Below are positions 11,261-24,160 of a DNA stretch of 64,000 bases, in pieces. Both the position numbers and the translations under genes were made by a program. Source of the stretch: Geosiphon pyriformis (Eukaryota; Glomeromycota; Glomeromycetes; Archaeosporales; Geosiphonaceae); the NCBI GenBank assembly GCA_016748015.1, contig JAAOMT010000786.1, positions 28,986 through 92,985 on the forward strand, given 5' to 3'. The notes below the pieces were generated by a model. It did no database searches. It worked only from the letters and a program-made list of their open reading frames with translations, and had not been told where the DNA came from. Position 1 is the first letter of the stretch; each line of letters begins with the position of its first letter.

Positions 11261-12031
11261 TATTACTTATAAAAAAAAAAGATATAGAAAAATAGTAAAC
11301 CAATAAGAGAGTAGTAGTTAGTATATAAGCATATTGCTCAGCAATGTGAACATTGTTTGAGAAATTATAGCACATTATTCGAGAATGTGAGTGATCTTGT
11401 AGAACCCAAATTATGTATATATAGTGATAGCATTAGAAATAGAAAAAACAGACTTCTTAGTTTAGATTTTATTTAAGCCACTTTTTAATCTACAAATATC
11501 AATAAATAATTATTCTCTATCTCCAATTTACTCTCTACTATCAACATTTCATGTTGATAGTTATTGACACTTAACTACCCTAGAACAATAGCTCTTAATT
11601 ACAGCTATTGATAGAATACTAACTTGCATATTGTCTTGGCTTATTTCTTTATTTCTTTTTATTTTTTCTTTTCTTTGATTTTATTGTTGCATACTAATTG
11701 ATTAAGAATTAAAGCACTGAGTTATTAATATCATAGATAGCCTAATAAAAAACCCAGAAATAAGGGTAAAATCATATATATATTAACAGATAACTTACTA
11801 GAAGGCATGACTGCCAGAATAAACTGGCCACTATGTTGAAAACAGAAATTGGGAAAACAACTCACCAACCAACTATATTGTCATTAAATCTCTGTCTATT
11901 ATACAAAGGACTCAACTCTAAAAACCTTCAAATACACTCCACATACCAGTATTACCAGCATTATCAATATATTGAACACCAAGTTATGGATTTGTTATTT
12001 GATTTGAAACTCCAAATAATCATCTGTAATA
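11261..12031 (+). repeat. 3' LTR of element II (771 bp)
   Basis: It starts TATTACTTATA (family TGTTAC) after the polypurine tract AAAAAAGAGGAGATAA (11245-11260) and ends CATCTGTAATA (family GTAACA). It contains two decayed ACATTGCTCAGCAATGT-type palindromes (11325-11395), the TATA box TATGTATATATAG near 11415, and the downstream hairpin ACTATCAACAT/ATGTTGATAGT near 11537. Sequence after it continues at the matching codon in the RT of element III. Confidence 0.85.
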
Positions 12032-15000
12032 CTAAAAACTGAATGGAGTAACAAAAAAAAACAGCTATCCAACTCCAAAGATCCAAGAACTTTTTGATGC
12101 TTTTGAAGAAAAAAAATGGTTTTCAACGTTAGACTTAGACAGTGGTTACTGGTAAGTAGCCATGAAACCAGAAGACAAAGAGAAAACAGCTTTCACAACT
12201 TGAAAAGGAAACTTTGAATTTGAAGTAATACCATTTGGCTTGATGAATGCTCCATCCACTTTCCAATGACTTATGGAAATTGTTTATATTAGGCTACTAT
12301 AGAAATCAGTAGTTGTATACTTGGATAACACCAATGTGTTCTCAAAAACATTCAATGATCATCTGCATCATCTCCAACAAGTGTTCGAAAAACTAAGAAG
12401 AGCTGGATTAAAGCTAAATGCAACTAAATGTTTCTTTGAAAAAACTAAACTTAAGTTTTTGGGACATGTTGTGAGCAAAGATAAAATTAAAACAGATTCA
12501 GACAAGATTGAGATTGTTAAGAACTTTCCAGTACCAAATAATCTCACAGAATTAAGAGCATTCTTGGGATTTGCTGAATACTACCACTGCTTTATCAAAG
12601 ACTTTTCCAAAATAGCTCAATTACTACACCAGCTCCAAACAAAGAACACCAAATATGAATGAACAGAAACCCAGCAAGAAGCTTTTGATACATTAAGAAG
12701 AAAGCTTATTCAAGCCCTAGTACTAATCTATTTGGATTATAGCAAGCCATTCATAATCACAACTGATGCATCTGGTCAAGCCTTAGAAGCAGTATTATCT
12801 CAGAAAGAACCCAATGGATAAGAACACCCAGTAATTTATGCCAGTAGAAGCTTAAGTCCAGCTGAAAAGAACTATAGAACTTCAGCACTAAAACACTTAG
12901 CCATTTATTGGGCTGTCATCAAATAGAAAGAATACTTGAGTCAAAAGTTTGAGATATACACTGATCACAAGGGATTGACTTCTATTTAGAAGCAAAAATT
13001 TAGAGACAACCACTATGTCAAATGGAAAATAGAACTTTTACCATTTAATTATACAGTACATTACAAAAAGGGAAAAGAAAACAGAAATGCCAATAGTCTG
13101 TCATAAATAAGACAAATCTAAAAACATTTCAAAAATATAACAAAAGATAAATATACAAAAATACTAACAACTACAACATTATATAAATACCTAATTGTTC
13201 AAGAAGAAATTATCTCAAAAGGAACAAAAGAACATAAAACAACAATCAAAATATTTTATCAACCATCAAAATATACTTTATCAAAAGAACAGAAGAAATT
13301 CAGATTAACCAACCAAAGTAATCACAGAACCAGAGAAAGAGACAATATTATTCAACATGTATTCAAATCTAACAGTAGGATATTTTCATAAAGAAGCAAC
13401 CATAAAAAGAACTAGAAAAAAATATTATTGGCCATCAATGTATCCAGACATCATCCAATATGTTCAAAATTGTGATGCTTGTCAGAGAAGAGAAGAAACA
13501 AAACCCAGTGAACTATTGAGACCAATCAAAGTAAGACAACCATTTGATTGTATTGGGATTGACTTAGTTAGACCATTAACAATAACCAATAGAGGCAACA
13601 GATATATTGCAGTAGCTATGGACTATCTCACCAAATGGCCTAAAGCAAAAGCCATTCAAAGAGCAGATGCAGAATCCATTGCCAAATTCATTTATCAAAA
13701 TTTAATATGTCAACACAGATGTCCAAAAAAACTATTATCAGATCAAGAAACTCACTTTGTAAATAGAACATTGACAGAATTAAGTCAAAGATTTAGGATA
13801 AAAAGACCATTATTATCATTATACTATCCACAAACAAATGGGTTAGTTGAAAGATTTAACAGAACACTGTGTAAAGCAATCACCAAAATCAGTTAAAAAA
13901 ACCAGAACAAATGAGATTTGTTTATACTATCAGTATTATTTGCTTATCGAACAATGAAACAAGACACTACACAAGCAACACTATTTGAATTAGTATATAA
14001 TAGAACAATAACATTACTAGTGGAAATAGAAGTCAACACTTATCCAACAGAACCAATAACTGAGAACAATTTGCAGAAAACATTGCTAAGAAAAACATAT
14101 GATTTGATGGAAACACTAGAAAACAAATAGTAAAAAGCAGCTGATAACATTCAAAAGTCACAGGAAAAACAAAAAAAAAGACATGATAACCAACTATCAG
14201 ATAAACCAATTGAATTCAAGATTGGAGACAAAGTACTTCTATATCATACTAAAGTGAAAAAACAATGGAGTGGAAAATTTGATCCCAAATAGGATGGACC
14301 ATTTTATATAGAAGAAATTCTTAGAAATAAAGCTTATAAATTAAGATGTGACAACAAAATCTTAGCCAAAGCAGCACATGGTAATTGACTAAACCATATT
14401 ACCATATAGTGTCGCCATCTATCAGTAATATTCTACAATTAAAAGTACAGAGAATACTAGTCCAACCAGATAAGATTCCACAAGATCTGAAACCAATTAT
14501 AATCATTGGACCAAACACATAAAATTGAACAATAAAAAGAGTATATAAAGACATAGTAGACATGACAAAAGACTTCAGAAAAATGGAAATTATTGACAAT
14601 ATCTACTTACTAGCACAACAACTCTTCCAACTAATTTAACAACAGAATATAGAAATTACTATCAATCAACAAACCATTCAATACCAAGATACCAGAAAAA
14701 TACCCAAATACAAAAGTCAAAGAAAAACAGAAAACACTATCGACAAAATAGTTTTGAAGATAAAATTAGCAATAGAAAAACCAACAAGTGTTACCATATA
14801 TTAAAAGTTGACCAAAGAAACTTAGAAATAGTGAATACACAAATTTCCAAAAAACTTTTGCTATTTCCACTTGGGACAATACTTGAATATTCAAAACCTA
14901 TACATAGATAAAACAAAGCAATTATTTAACACAACAATATTGCAACAACTAGAACAGTTTGTGGGAAAAAACAATTTGACTACACAAGCAAGAGCCATCT

Positions 15001-15225
15001 ATCAGCTACATACTGGATTTTAAGACAGACCAGAAATCTTACTTAATCCAAAAATAGATTTTATCACAGTTAACCAAATGGGAAAAATAACCAACACCCA
15101 ATTTGAGGAATTACAGAACAAAATAACTTAAGTAATTCTTGAAAAAGAAATTCAAAAAATACTCAAAGACAGCGAAATAGAATTAGAAGATTTGGAGATT
15201 TTAATAGAGCTCAATATTAAAAAGA
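12032..15225 (+). pseudogene. Pol of element III: RT (partial), RNase H, integrase, C-terminal domain
   Basis: The RT catalytic box at 12318-12329 reads YLDN, the second Asp being replaced. The thumb segment near 12560 (FLGFAEYYHCF) follows, then RNase H (ITTDASGQ near 12757; YTDHKGL near 12957). The integrase is the best-preserved part: an open stretch at 13357-13896 holds HFHKEAT, CDACQRRE, GIDLV, LLSDQETHF and LVERFNRT, so all three D, D, E residues are present there. The C-terminal domain (14400-15225) belongs to the same subtype as the minus-strand element (GQYLNIQNLYIDKTK). Several stops remain in between. Confidence 0.85.
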
Positions 15226-15234
15226 AGAGAATAA

Positions 15235-16043
15235 TGTTACTTATAGAACATAGAGAGTATATTAGCATATAAATTAGCCAATCAGAAGTAGCTGTAGTAA
15301 ATGTGGAATTCCAGAATTCCTTTCAAGAGGAATTGCAGGATTTCAGGAATTTCAGGATTCTTGTATAAAGAATTGCAGGATTCCAGAATTTCAGAATTTC
15401 TGGTATAAAAAATTGAGGAATTGAGAAATTTCAATTATGTATATATAGCAATAGTGCTAGAAGTAGAAAAAAAAGAATTCTTTAATTAGAGATCTCTGAG
15501 TTTAGATTTGATCTAAAACAACTTTCTATTCCCAAATATCAATAAATAATTATTTACTATCTCAATCTACTATCCACTATTAACACTTTATGTTGATAGT
15601 AATTAATACTTAACCATACTAAAACAATAGCTCTTAATCATGACTATTAATGGAATACTAACTTGTAATTGCTTTTGTTTATTTCTTTATCTTCTTTTAT
15701 TTTTTTTATTTCTTTTGTTATTTTTTTGGTTTTACTAAATTGATTAAGAATTAAGCACTGAGATACAGATGTCATAGGGACTGGTAAAAGATCCGTGAAA
15801 CAAAGGTAGAACACTCATAGATTTGAGGATAGCTTACCAGAAAAATTACCAGCTACCACGCTGAGAAAAAAATTTAACAGAATTGCAATTCCAGAAGACT
15901 ACTGAAAACAACTATTAAATCTCTGTTCATTATACAAAAAACTCCATCAACAAAACTTTCAGATATTAACACCAGAATACCAACCAAGCACTAAGTTACA
16001 GATTTGTTATTTGCTTTGAGATCCCAAATAATCATCTGTAACA
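15235..16043 (+). repeat. 3' LTR of element III (809 bp)
   Basis: TGTTACTTATAG at the start and CATCTGTAACA at the end form the TGTTAC/GTAACA terminal repeat. Just upstream of TATGTATATATAG (near 15436) is an array of GGAATTCCAGAATTCC- and GAATTGCAGGATT-type units (15305-15420), different from the repeat type in the LTRs of elements II and IV at the same place. The CTATTAACA/TGTTGATAG hairpin is present near 15578. Confidence 0.88.
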
Positions 16044-17257
16044 CCAGTCTAACTCTGAATATCAACCATTAGTGATTTCTTTATTACAAAATCAAAGTGC
16101 AGATATAGTAATAAATAAGGGTTTGGGTGTGGCTATTGGTAGTAGAACTGTTATAAGAGTAGTGGTTTTTAATTAGTTAATTATTTCAAAATTGAAAGTT
16201 ACTCTGAACAATTTTTTGGTTACTGTTATGGGCCTAATGGCCAAAGTGGACAATATTGGTTTAGTGCCTGTTGTCCATCTTCTTTAATAATTGATTTTAT
16301 CTGAAAAGTGGCTACATGTAATATAAGAGGCATGAACAACTCTGTTAAGCAAACAGATATTATTTGGTGATACAAAGATATAAACAATTTAATTTTAATT
16401 TTTACAAAAATGAAGTTAAAAGAGAAAGTTTGCTCATAAATTGGTAACAAATTTGATAGTATTCAAGTTTTTACTTTTAGTTTGAACTCTGGTTATCTGG
16501 ATTCTGGTGTTACAGTTATTATAGATACTTTTTTAGTAAAGCATATGTGTAAGGTTTCAGAAATATCTAATTAGCTTTTTTTTGTCAGGCTTTTTTTTAA
16601 AAATAAACTTTCTGTTTTAATTTTGGGACTCTATGCTGGAGTTTCCATAGCAGTTTATTTTTTTCAAGCTAATAAAATCAATTTTCTGATAGTTAAGACT
16701 GTTAATAAATCATTTTTTGTTATTCTGAATGACAATTTCAATGAAAATAATTCACACAAGTATGTTAGCTTCAAAAAATACTGTGGCTTGGGTTTGGCCA
16801 ATTTTTTGTTAGAGAGTTTAATTGAGAAAAGTTACACATAAAAGAATTCAAGAGGTGCCAAAAAGATAATTAATTACATGTTTATCTCTTTAAACTTGGT
16901 TAATACAATAGTTTGTTATAATGTCTTGTTTATTGGTAAATATTTTGATATTGATTATAAAGCTGTTTTTGTGTTGGTAAGTTTAGGTAGATTATTGAAT
17001 ATACAATTATACTTTCTTTACAAACAAGCAAACAAGAATTATTGAAAATTCAATTTTAAAAGTATTAGTAATACCAAATAGGCCAAGTTTAAGGAAGCTA
17101 TGATGACAAATACAACTATGTTTTCTGATGAATTCTGTATAACTAGAAAGTTTTCAGATTTAAATACAATATAGAATACTGTTTGTAAAACAGTGTGTTT
17201 GTTAGCTAAAAAAATTTTTAGGAAAAAATGGTTCAAGAAATATGATAATGTTTACAC
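16044..17257 (+). pseudogene. LINE ORF2, endonuclease-like N-terminal part
   Basis: Read through stops and frameshifts this gives a protein with KWLHV, FTKMKLKEKVC near 16401 (position of the conserved ETK-type motif of APE-like endonucleases), GLYAGVSIAVYF (16626) and VILNDNFNEN near 16712 (family GDFN). The order fits the exonuclease-endonuclease-phosphatase fold of LINEs. It stops at KKWFKKYDNVYT, where the minus-strand LTR element enters. Confidence 0.75.
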
Positions 17258-18113
17258 TATTACAAGTAACTATTTCTGGTGTTGGATTAAATAACAAAAC
17301 CCATAACTTAGTGCTCAAATTTAGTTGCAGTTGATAGTGATCTGAAGGTTTATGTCTGAAGAGTTTGTATTCGAAGGGTTTGGTTGAGTTTTTTATATAA
17401 TGAACAGAGATTCAATGATAATAGTTTTTATCCGTAGCTTCTCAAATCCGCAGTTTTGTCAATTTCTTTCTCAGCTTGATGGCTGGTATTCCTTCTGGTA
17501 AGCTATCCTCAATTGAGTGTTCTACCCTTATTTCTGGGTCTTTTACCAGTCACATTTATCCTGACGTCAGTACCCTGTGCATTAATTCTCAATAGAATTA
17601 GTAAATAACAATAAAATCAAAGCAAAAAATAAAGAAAAGAAAAGAAAATAAAGAAAGAAAAAAAATAAGCCAAGACAATTTGCAAGTTAGTATTCTGTCA
17701 ATAGCCATGATCAAGAGCTATTGTTCTAGTGTGGTTAAGTATCAATTACTATCAACATGAAGTGTTGATAGTGGCAGCAAGTTGAGATAACAAACAGTTA
17801 TTTATTTATGGTTTTGGAAAGTTGTCTAGATGAAATCTAAACTGAAAGGTCTGTCTTTTTAGCTTCTAATCCTACTGCTATATATACATAATTAAGATTC
17901 CTCAATTTCTCAATTCTTTACAACAGGAATCCTGCAATTCTTTTGAGAAGAATCTTGGAATTCTGGAATCCTGTAATTCCTTGTGAGAATCCTATAATTC
18001 CTGGAATCCTGCAATTCCTGAGAGGAATCTTGGAATTCCATATTTTACTATATCTACTTCTGATTGGTCAATAACTAGGCTAATATATATTCCCTATATT
18101 TCTATGAGTAATA
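17258..18113 (-). repeat. 3' LTR of the minus-strand element (856 bp)
   Basis: On the sense strand it starts TATTACTCATAG (TGTTAC with one transition) and ends CTTGTAATA. It holds an array of GGAATTCC/CAATTCCTG-type units at 17925-18045, a TATA box TATATATAG near 17880 and the CTATCAACA/TGTTGATAG hairpin near 17750. Compared with the 5' LTR, a 350-bp stretch checked by eye differs at about 30 sites, all transitions. Confidence 0.9.
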
Positions 18114-18129
18114 TTATTCCCTTCTTTTA

Positions 18130-20010
18130 ATATTGAGCTCCATCGAAATCTAACTCTGTTAATTCCCCTTCTTGAAGTATTTTCTGAATTTTATTTTCGA
18201 GAATTACTTGTGTTATTTGAGTTTATAATTCTTCAAATTGAGCATTGGTGATCTTTCCTAATTGATTACTGGTAACCATATCCATTGCTTTGTTGAGTAA
18301 GATTTCTGGTTGATCCTGAAATGCTGTGTGTATTTGGTATATGGCTCGGGTCTGTGTAAATAAGTTGTTCTTTCCCACAAAATGTTCTAATTATTATAGT
18401 ATTCTTGTGTCAAATAATTATTTTGTTTTATCCATATATAGATTCTGGATATTCATGTGTTGTCCCAAGTAAAAATAACAATAGTTTCTTGGAAATTGTT
18501 GTATCCACTAATTCCAAGTTTCTTTAGTCAACTCTTGGTATAGTGACTTTTTTGTCGACTCTTTTATTGCTAATTTTACTTTCACAATGATTTTGTCAAT
18601 AGTATTTTCTGTTTTCTTCTGTGTTCTATGTGGTGATGTCTTTCTAGTGTCTTGATATCAGATGATTTGTTGATTAATTGTAATTTCCATCTCTTGGTGT
18701 TGAATCAATTAAAAGAATTGTTGTGCTAGTAAGTGGATATTGTCTGTAATTTCCATTTTTCTGATATTTCTTGTCATGTCTATCATGTCTTTATATATTC
18801 TTTTGATGGATTAATTTAACATGTTGTTGTCAATGATGATGATTGGTTCCAAATCTCGTGGAATCTCCTCTGATTAGACTAGTATCTTTTGTACTCCTAA
18901 TTGTGGAATATTACTGGTGAATGGTAGTATGATGTTGTGATATGGTTTCAGTCAATTTCCATGTGCTGCTTTGGTTAAGATTTTGTTATCCAGTCTTAAT
19001 TTGTAAGCTTCATTCCCTAGAATTTCTTCTATGTGAAATGGTCCATCTCATTTGAGATCAAATTTTCCATTTCATTGTTTTTCCATTTTGGTATAATATA
19101 AGAGTACTTTGTCTCCAATCTTGAATTCAACTGGTTTGTCTGGTAGTTGATTATTATGTCTTTCTTTCTGTTTCTCTTGTGACTTTTGTATGTTATCAGC
19201 TGCTCTTCTTTGTTTGTTTTCTAATGTTTCCATTAAGTCATATATTCTTCTTAACAATGTTTTTTGGAAATTTTCTTCTGTTATTGGTTCAGTTAGATAT
19301 GTGTTAACCTCTATCTCAACTGGTAATATTGCTGTTTTACCATATATCAATTCAAATGGTGTTGCTTGTGTGGTGTCTTGTTTCATTGTTCAATAAGCAA
19401 ATAATATTGATGGTATGAACAAATCTTATTTGTCCTGGTTTTCTTGGCTGAGTTTTGCTATTGCTTTACACAATGTTCTATTAAATCTTTCAACTAATCT
19501 ATTGGTTTGTGAATGGTATGGTAATAATAGTGGTCTCTTAATTTCGAATCTTTGGCTTAGTTCTGCTAATGTTCTATTCACAAAATGGGTTCTTTGGTTT
19601 GATAATAGTTCTTTTGGACATCTATGTTGACAAATCAGATCTTGATAAACGAATTTGGCAATGGATTCTGCATCCACTCTTTGAATTGCTTTGGCTTCTG
19701 GCCATTTAGTAAGATAGTCCATGGCTACTGCAATATATCTGTTGCCTCTGCTGGTAATTGTCAATGGTCTGACTAAATCGATTCCAATGTGGTCAAATAG
19801 TTGTCCCACTTTGATTAGTCTTAATGGTTTACTGGGTCTTGTTCCTCCTCTTCTTTAACAAGCATCACAATTTTGCACATATTGAATGATGTCTGGATAC
19901 ATTAATGGCCAATAGTATCTCTTTTTGGTTCTTTCCATGGTTGCTTCTTTATGAAAATGTCCTGCAGTTGGATTTGAGTGCATGTTGAACAGTATTGTTT
20001 CTTTTTCTGA
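18130..20010 (-). pseudogene. Integrase and C-terminal domain of the minus-strand element
   Basis: From 20010 down: the HHCC zinc domain (AGHFHKEAT; CDACQRRG near 19850), then the core with GIDLV (about 19775), DYLTKWPEAKA, LLSNQRTHF near 19600 (second catalytic Asp replaced by Asn) and LVERFNRTLC near 19490 with the Glu retained. The segment 19386-19072 carries FKIGDKVLLYY. The C-terminal domain runs to about 18140 and ends with LDFDGAQY ahead of the polypurine tract. Stops are scattered. Confidence 0.85.
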
Positions 20011-20269
20011 TTCTGTAATTACTCTGGTTGGTTGATCTGAATCTTTTTTATTTTTCTGATAAAGTATATTTTGGTGAGTAATAAAATATTTGGATTGTTG
20101 TTTGATCCTCTTTTGTTTCAGTTGAGATAATTTCTCCTTGAACTGTTGAGTATCTATATAATGTTGAAGTTGTTAATATTTTTGTGTGTTTATTTTTTGT
20201 TATATTTTTGTGAGTATTGTTTGGGTTTTGTTATATTTTTGGGTTGAAATGTTCTTAGATTTGTCTCAT

Positions 20270-21720
20270 TCGCAACAAACTATTGGCATTTCCATTGTCT
20301 TTTTCCTTTTTATAATGTATAGTATAAGTATATGATGCAAGTGCCATTTTTCATCTTGACTGTCTTCTGTTTTCAAATTCTTGTTTTTGGAATGATGTTA
20401 ATCTTTTGTGATCTGTGTACATCTCAAACTTTTGGTTCAAGTATTCTTTCCATTTCATAATTGCCCAATAGATTGCTAAATGTTCTAATTCTAGTGTTCC
20501 ATAGTTCTTTTTGGCTGGTGTTAAACCTCAGCTGACATATGTGACTGGATGTTCTTTTCCATCTGGTCTTTTCTGAGATAGTACTGCTCCCAATGCTTGA
20601 CCTGATGCATCAGTAATAATAATGAATAGTTTACTATAATCTGGATAGATCAATACTGGAGCTTGAATAAGCTTTCTTCTTAAGATGTCAAATGCTTCTT
20701 GCTGGGTTTCAGTCCATTCATACATTGTATTTTTGGTTTGAAAATCATTGAGTGGTTGTGCTATTTTTGAAAAGTTCTTTATGAAGCATCTATAATAGCT
20801 TGCGAATCCCAAGAATGATTTCAGCTCAGTTACATTGGTTGGTATTGGAAAGTTCTTTACTATCTCTATTTTCTCTGAATCTGTTTTTATGCCATCTTTG
20901 CTAACTATGTGTTCCAAGAATTTTAGTTCTGTTTTGCCAAAAAAACACTTTGTTGCATTCAATTTTAATCCTGCTCATTGTAGTCTTTTGAACATTTGTT
21001 GAAGATGATATAGATGATTATCAAATGTTTTTGAAAACACATTGGTGTCATTCAAGTATACAACTACTGATTTCCACAATAAGCCAGTATACACAATTTT
21101 CATTAGTCATTGGAATGTAGCTGAAGCATTGGTTAAGCTGAATAACATAACTTTAAACTCAAAGTTTCCCTCTCTTGTGGTGAACACTGTTTTTTTTTTG
21201 TCGGCTGGATCCATGGCTATTTGCCAGTAACCACTATCCAAGTCTAATGTTAAGAACCATTTGTTTCCACCAAAAGCATCAAATAGTTCTTGTATCTGTG
21301 GAATTGGATAGCTGTTTCCATAAGTTACACTATTGAGTTTCCTGTAGTCTATACAAAATTGGATTTTTCTATTTTTTTTATGGACGAATACTACTGGTGA
21401 CAACCATGGGCTCATTGATGACTGAATTAACCTGTTGTCAAGCATTTGGTTGATCTCTTGATGGATGATTTCATGGTTGGCTGGTGGTACTTTATATGCT
21501 CACTGTTTGATTGGCATTGTATTTCCAGTCTTGATCTGATGCTGAATAATATCAGTTCTGCCAAATTTGTTTTTACTAGCAAAGATGTCATTGAAATTAT
21601 TGAGTAACATCTTTAGTTGCATCTGTTGAAGTGGGTCTAGATTTCTCATGTTCATCTGTTCCAATTGTTCTGGCTGTAACAAATAACATTTGTTTCATTT
21701 GTAGATGGTTTGTGATGTAA
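20270..21720 (-). pseudogene. RT and RNase H of the minus-strand element
   Basis: Open stretches 21682-21500, 21445-21107 and 20962-20528 cover the pre-RT linker (IFASKNKFGRTDIIQHQIKT), RT motifs (SPWLSPVVFVHKK; FCIDYRKLN; LDLDSGYWQIAMDP), the thumb (SFLGFASYYRCFIK) and the RNase H start (IITDASGQALGAVLS). The catalytic box at 21047-21058 reads YLND on the coding strand, as in elements II and IV. One stop lies between the fingers/palm part and the catalytic box. Confidence 0.88.
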
Positions 21721-21739
21721 TGTCTACATATTCACAAAG

Positions 21740-22804
21740 CTATAGAAAATCTGGAATGCTGTTTGGTGTTTGATCTTCAATTTCTGTGGTTAAATATCCA
21801 AGAGTGGTTCCTTCCGGTATCTCTACAACATTTCTGGTGTTGTTGTAGATGGAAATTTTGATATGGTTATGGCTCTTGGCTGATATGTGTAAATTGATAA
21901 GTCCAATTTCTCCTGATTCACAAAGAGTTGCTTCTGTTTCAAAAATCTGTTCTTGCTCCTTTTTTCTCTTTTCTATTGCTAATATGTATTGGCTATATAG
22001 TGGAATGGAAATTGTTTGACTGGTTGAGATAATTTCTCCTTGGCCAATAATTTCTTCTTCCACTATATTGACTGGTACATCTATTCTACCCATTGATCCA
22101 AATCCCTATATCTCTCTTGCTATTATCCCTAACTTTTCCCTATTTCCTACTGACACTAACTGAGCTATTTTAACCAGAGGCAGGAATATCGCCTGTGCTA
22201 TTCTTTTATTTAACTCTATAACATAGGCCTTTTCTGAGTCATTTTGTAGCATAGCAATAATATTTCCTACATATTCTGCATCAATTATTTCTCTTTTGAT
22301 GTTTATCCCTCTTTTTGCTAAACTACTCCTCAAAGCTAGTTGAACCATTGTTGTTACTAAAATTTCCAAGGCTATTTTGAGATTTATGCAGGTGTGCGAA
22401 TGTAGTTCCAATTTAATAGCATCTTTTTCTGGATACCTCAAATCAAATCTGGCATTAGTATCATGTGTGTGTTCTAGCATGATATCTTCATTATTATCAC
22501 TGAATCATTTTAGTTCCAATTCTCTGATGAAGTCAGGGATTGTGATATATTGTTCATATTTTAAATCAGAGTTTGAATCTGAGTGGGAATTGTCATCGTC
22601 ATTATTGCCATATTGAACAGAGCTGGAACTGGTGTTTTTGTCATTGTCATTATCAGAGTTTGAATCAAGATTGAATGGTGATTCCAATTCTGATATGCAG
22701 CTGCTGATTGGTTCTTCCTTTTCAGGGATTGTGTAGATTATGCATGGTGGTGGATTGTAGATGAAATCACACTCATTACAGAATTGGAAGTCACATGGAA
22801 TCAA
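21740..22804 (-). pseudogene. dUTPase-like domain of the minus-strand element
   Basis: The Asp/Asn/Ser-rich spacer (22690-22540) is followed by dUTPase motifs: NARFDL near 22447 (motif I, with the conserved Gly replaced by Arg), RSSLA near 22325 (II), EIIDAEYVGN near 22285 (III; Asp and Tyr retained), KRIAQAIFL near 22200 (IV) and REI...GFGSMGR near 22100 (V, with a stop inside). The pre-RT linker with EGTTLGYLTTEI (about 21800) follows in the same frame. It is the same domain as in elements II and IV, so the fusion predates their divergence. Confidence 0.85.
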
Positions 22805-23800
22805 ACAGTGGTCACATAATCAGGTGTTGATTTCTTCTAAGTGTTGCTCTTGCTCTTTTTTCATGAGTGTTAAATTCTGGTAGTATTCATGAAATTCTTC
22901 TGGGCTGTTTTCTAAGTCAATAAAGGCATTTGGGTTGAGAACCAAAACAATGTCTGTTGGTTCTGGAGGGTTATTCTTGATCTCCAGAATTTCACTGGGC
23001 AAAGCACTTTCTACTTTGACATTAACCATTTGCCAGATCTCATTCTCGTTATGTGGATAGCCGTCTAGGTGGGATATAGCTTGGTGCCATGCTGCTGTAA
23101 TGGGCGTACCATGACTCACCCAGTCGCTGATGAGGATTGTGTATTGACACAAAGTGTCACATGTTCCTCCTCGACCAGGAATGTCATTTCACATTCCTTC
23201 ATTAAATAATTGTTTGCCGCAAGCGAGACATAGTTTGTTGTCCCACTTGCCTTGTCTTTTTGGGTAGTCATATTGTTTCCTATGGTAGGGCTTGCAATAG
23301 TAATGAGTTTGCATCCAGTAGTCTTTGTCTGGCACTACTCAAGCTCCTATTGAAAACAGTTTCTTCCCATAGTCTTTGCATTTGAGAGGTATATATGGTG
23401 GCTCTTTTATTGGTTCACATGAGTATTCCTTTTCCCAGCCACTAGTTATTTCTTCTGTAGTGGTGGTTTCTTCAGATATGTTTTCTTCTCTTCCTTTCTT
23501 TTTTTCCTTGTTCTTTTCTTTCCAATCTAGAATTGGTGGCATCTCGCTTTGGTTGTTGTTGGTCCAAGCATCAATGGTGGCTTTCCAAGTAGGTTCTTTT
23601 CTTTGTTTCTTCTTTCCGTTATCATTGTTGTCCCAGGCGAGTATTGGTGGCAGTTTGTTATAGTTAATGGCAGCTTACGAGACTTGATATGCTTTTTAGG
23701 TGGGTTTTGTTTTTTCTTCCTCGAATTCGATAAGTGGTGTTGGTGGTATAGTAATGGGCTTGAAGTGGCCACACATGGCTGGTACCCATGTGTGTCAACC
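22805..23800 (-). pseudogene. Linker and Cys-rich module of the minus-strand element
   Basis: From 23800 down: a Lys/Glu-rich linker with DNNDNGKKK and KEKNKEKKKGREE segments, then PYIPLKCKDYGKKL near 23370 (second Cys of a CxxC lost), YYCKPC near 23290, LCLACGKQL near 23225 and the TLCQYTILISDWVSHG segment near 23140. A 110-codon open stretch to 22820 precedes the second cluster CxxCx3Cx4CxxCx8C (about 22818-22745). The linker sits where the element I insertion disrupts element II. Confidence 0.7.
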
Positions 23801-24160
23801 GTTCTGGCTAAGCTGGAGCTCTTGGGTGTTTCAATTTAGGGTCATATTGGTTTTGGACAGCCAGTTGTTTCCAATGAGTGCTTGGTATTGAGTGGCTTCC
23901 ATGACGAGTACTTTGATTGGTACTATAATGCCATTGACTTCTATGGGGAAATTATCAATCTCTCCAATGGGTGTTTTGGTCACTCCATCAGCTGTAATAA
24001 TCCTGGTGCTGGCAGCATGATCAATTCAGCAACCTAATTGATCCATGAGTTGTCATGTGATAATGCTACCAGCTGATTCACTATCTAGAATCAGTTTGAT
24101 AGAGTGACCATCAACTTTCACATTAGTATACATCATGGTAATGGGTTTTTTTTCAAGTAC
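23801..24160 (-). pseudogene. Retropepsin-like protease of the minus-strand element
   Basis: KPITMMYTNVKVDGHSIK leads into the active-site loop LILDSESAGSIIT (about 24095-24060), where aspartic proteases have D-S/T-G. A second half with GEIDNFPIEVNGIIVPIKVLV (about 23970-23910) and ALIGNNWL follows, matching the flap and C-terminal strands. The Gly-to-Glu change in the DSG loop is shared with element IV. A stop follows the loop at about 24052. Confidence 0.75.

Larger units (their letters stand above)
1394..12031 (+). mobile_element. Element II: Ty3-type LTR retrotransposon, interrupted by a pogo-like transposon
   Basis: It runs from the linker behind the protease (left end lost into the element I insertion) through the Cys-rich module, dUTPase, RT, RNase H, integrase and C-terminal domain to a 3' LTR at 11261-12031. 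A pogo/Tigger-like transposon at 5688-9952 splits the integrase. Sequence after the 3' LTR continues in the RT of element III, so element II is inserted in element III. Many in-frame stops, mostly Trp or Gln codons changed by one transition, show it is dead. Confidence 0.85.
12032..16043 (+). mobile_element. Element III: Ty3-type LTR retrotransposon, 3' half
   Basis: It begins within the RT at the QKLNGVT segment, directly after the 3' LTR of element II, and runs through RNase H, integrase and C-terminal domain to its own LTR at 15235-16043. The LINE reading frame starts right after that LTR, so element III is read as inserted into the LINE, with its 5' half lying left of the window because elements I and II are nested in it. 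The TSD cannot be tested from this window. Confidence 0.8.

Noticed and set aside
23376-23891. Plus-strand open frames opposite the Cys-rich linker of the minus-strand element
   Set aside because: They are antisense shadows of a Lys/Glu-rich coding region (giving Phe/Ser/Leu-rich products) with no domain. The minus-strand reading matches the other elements.
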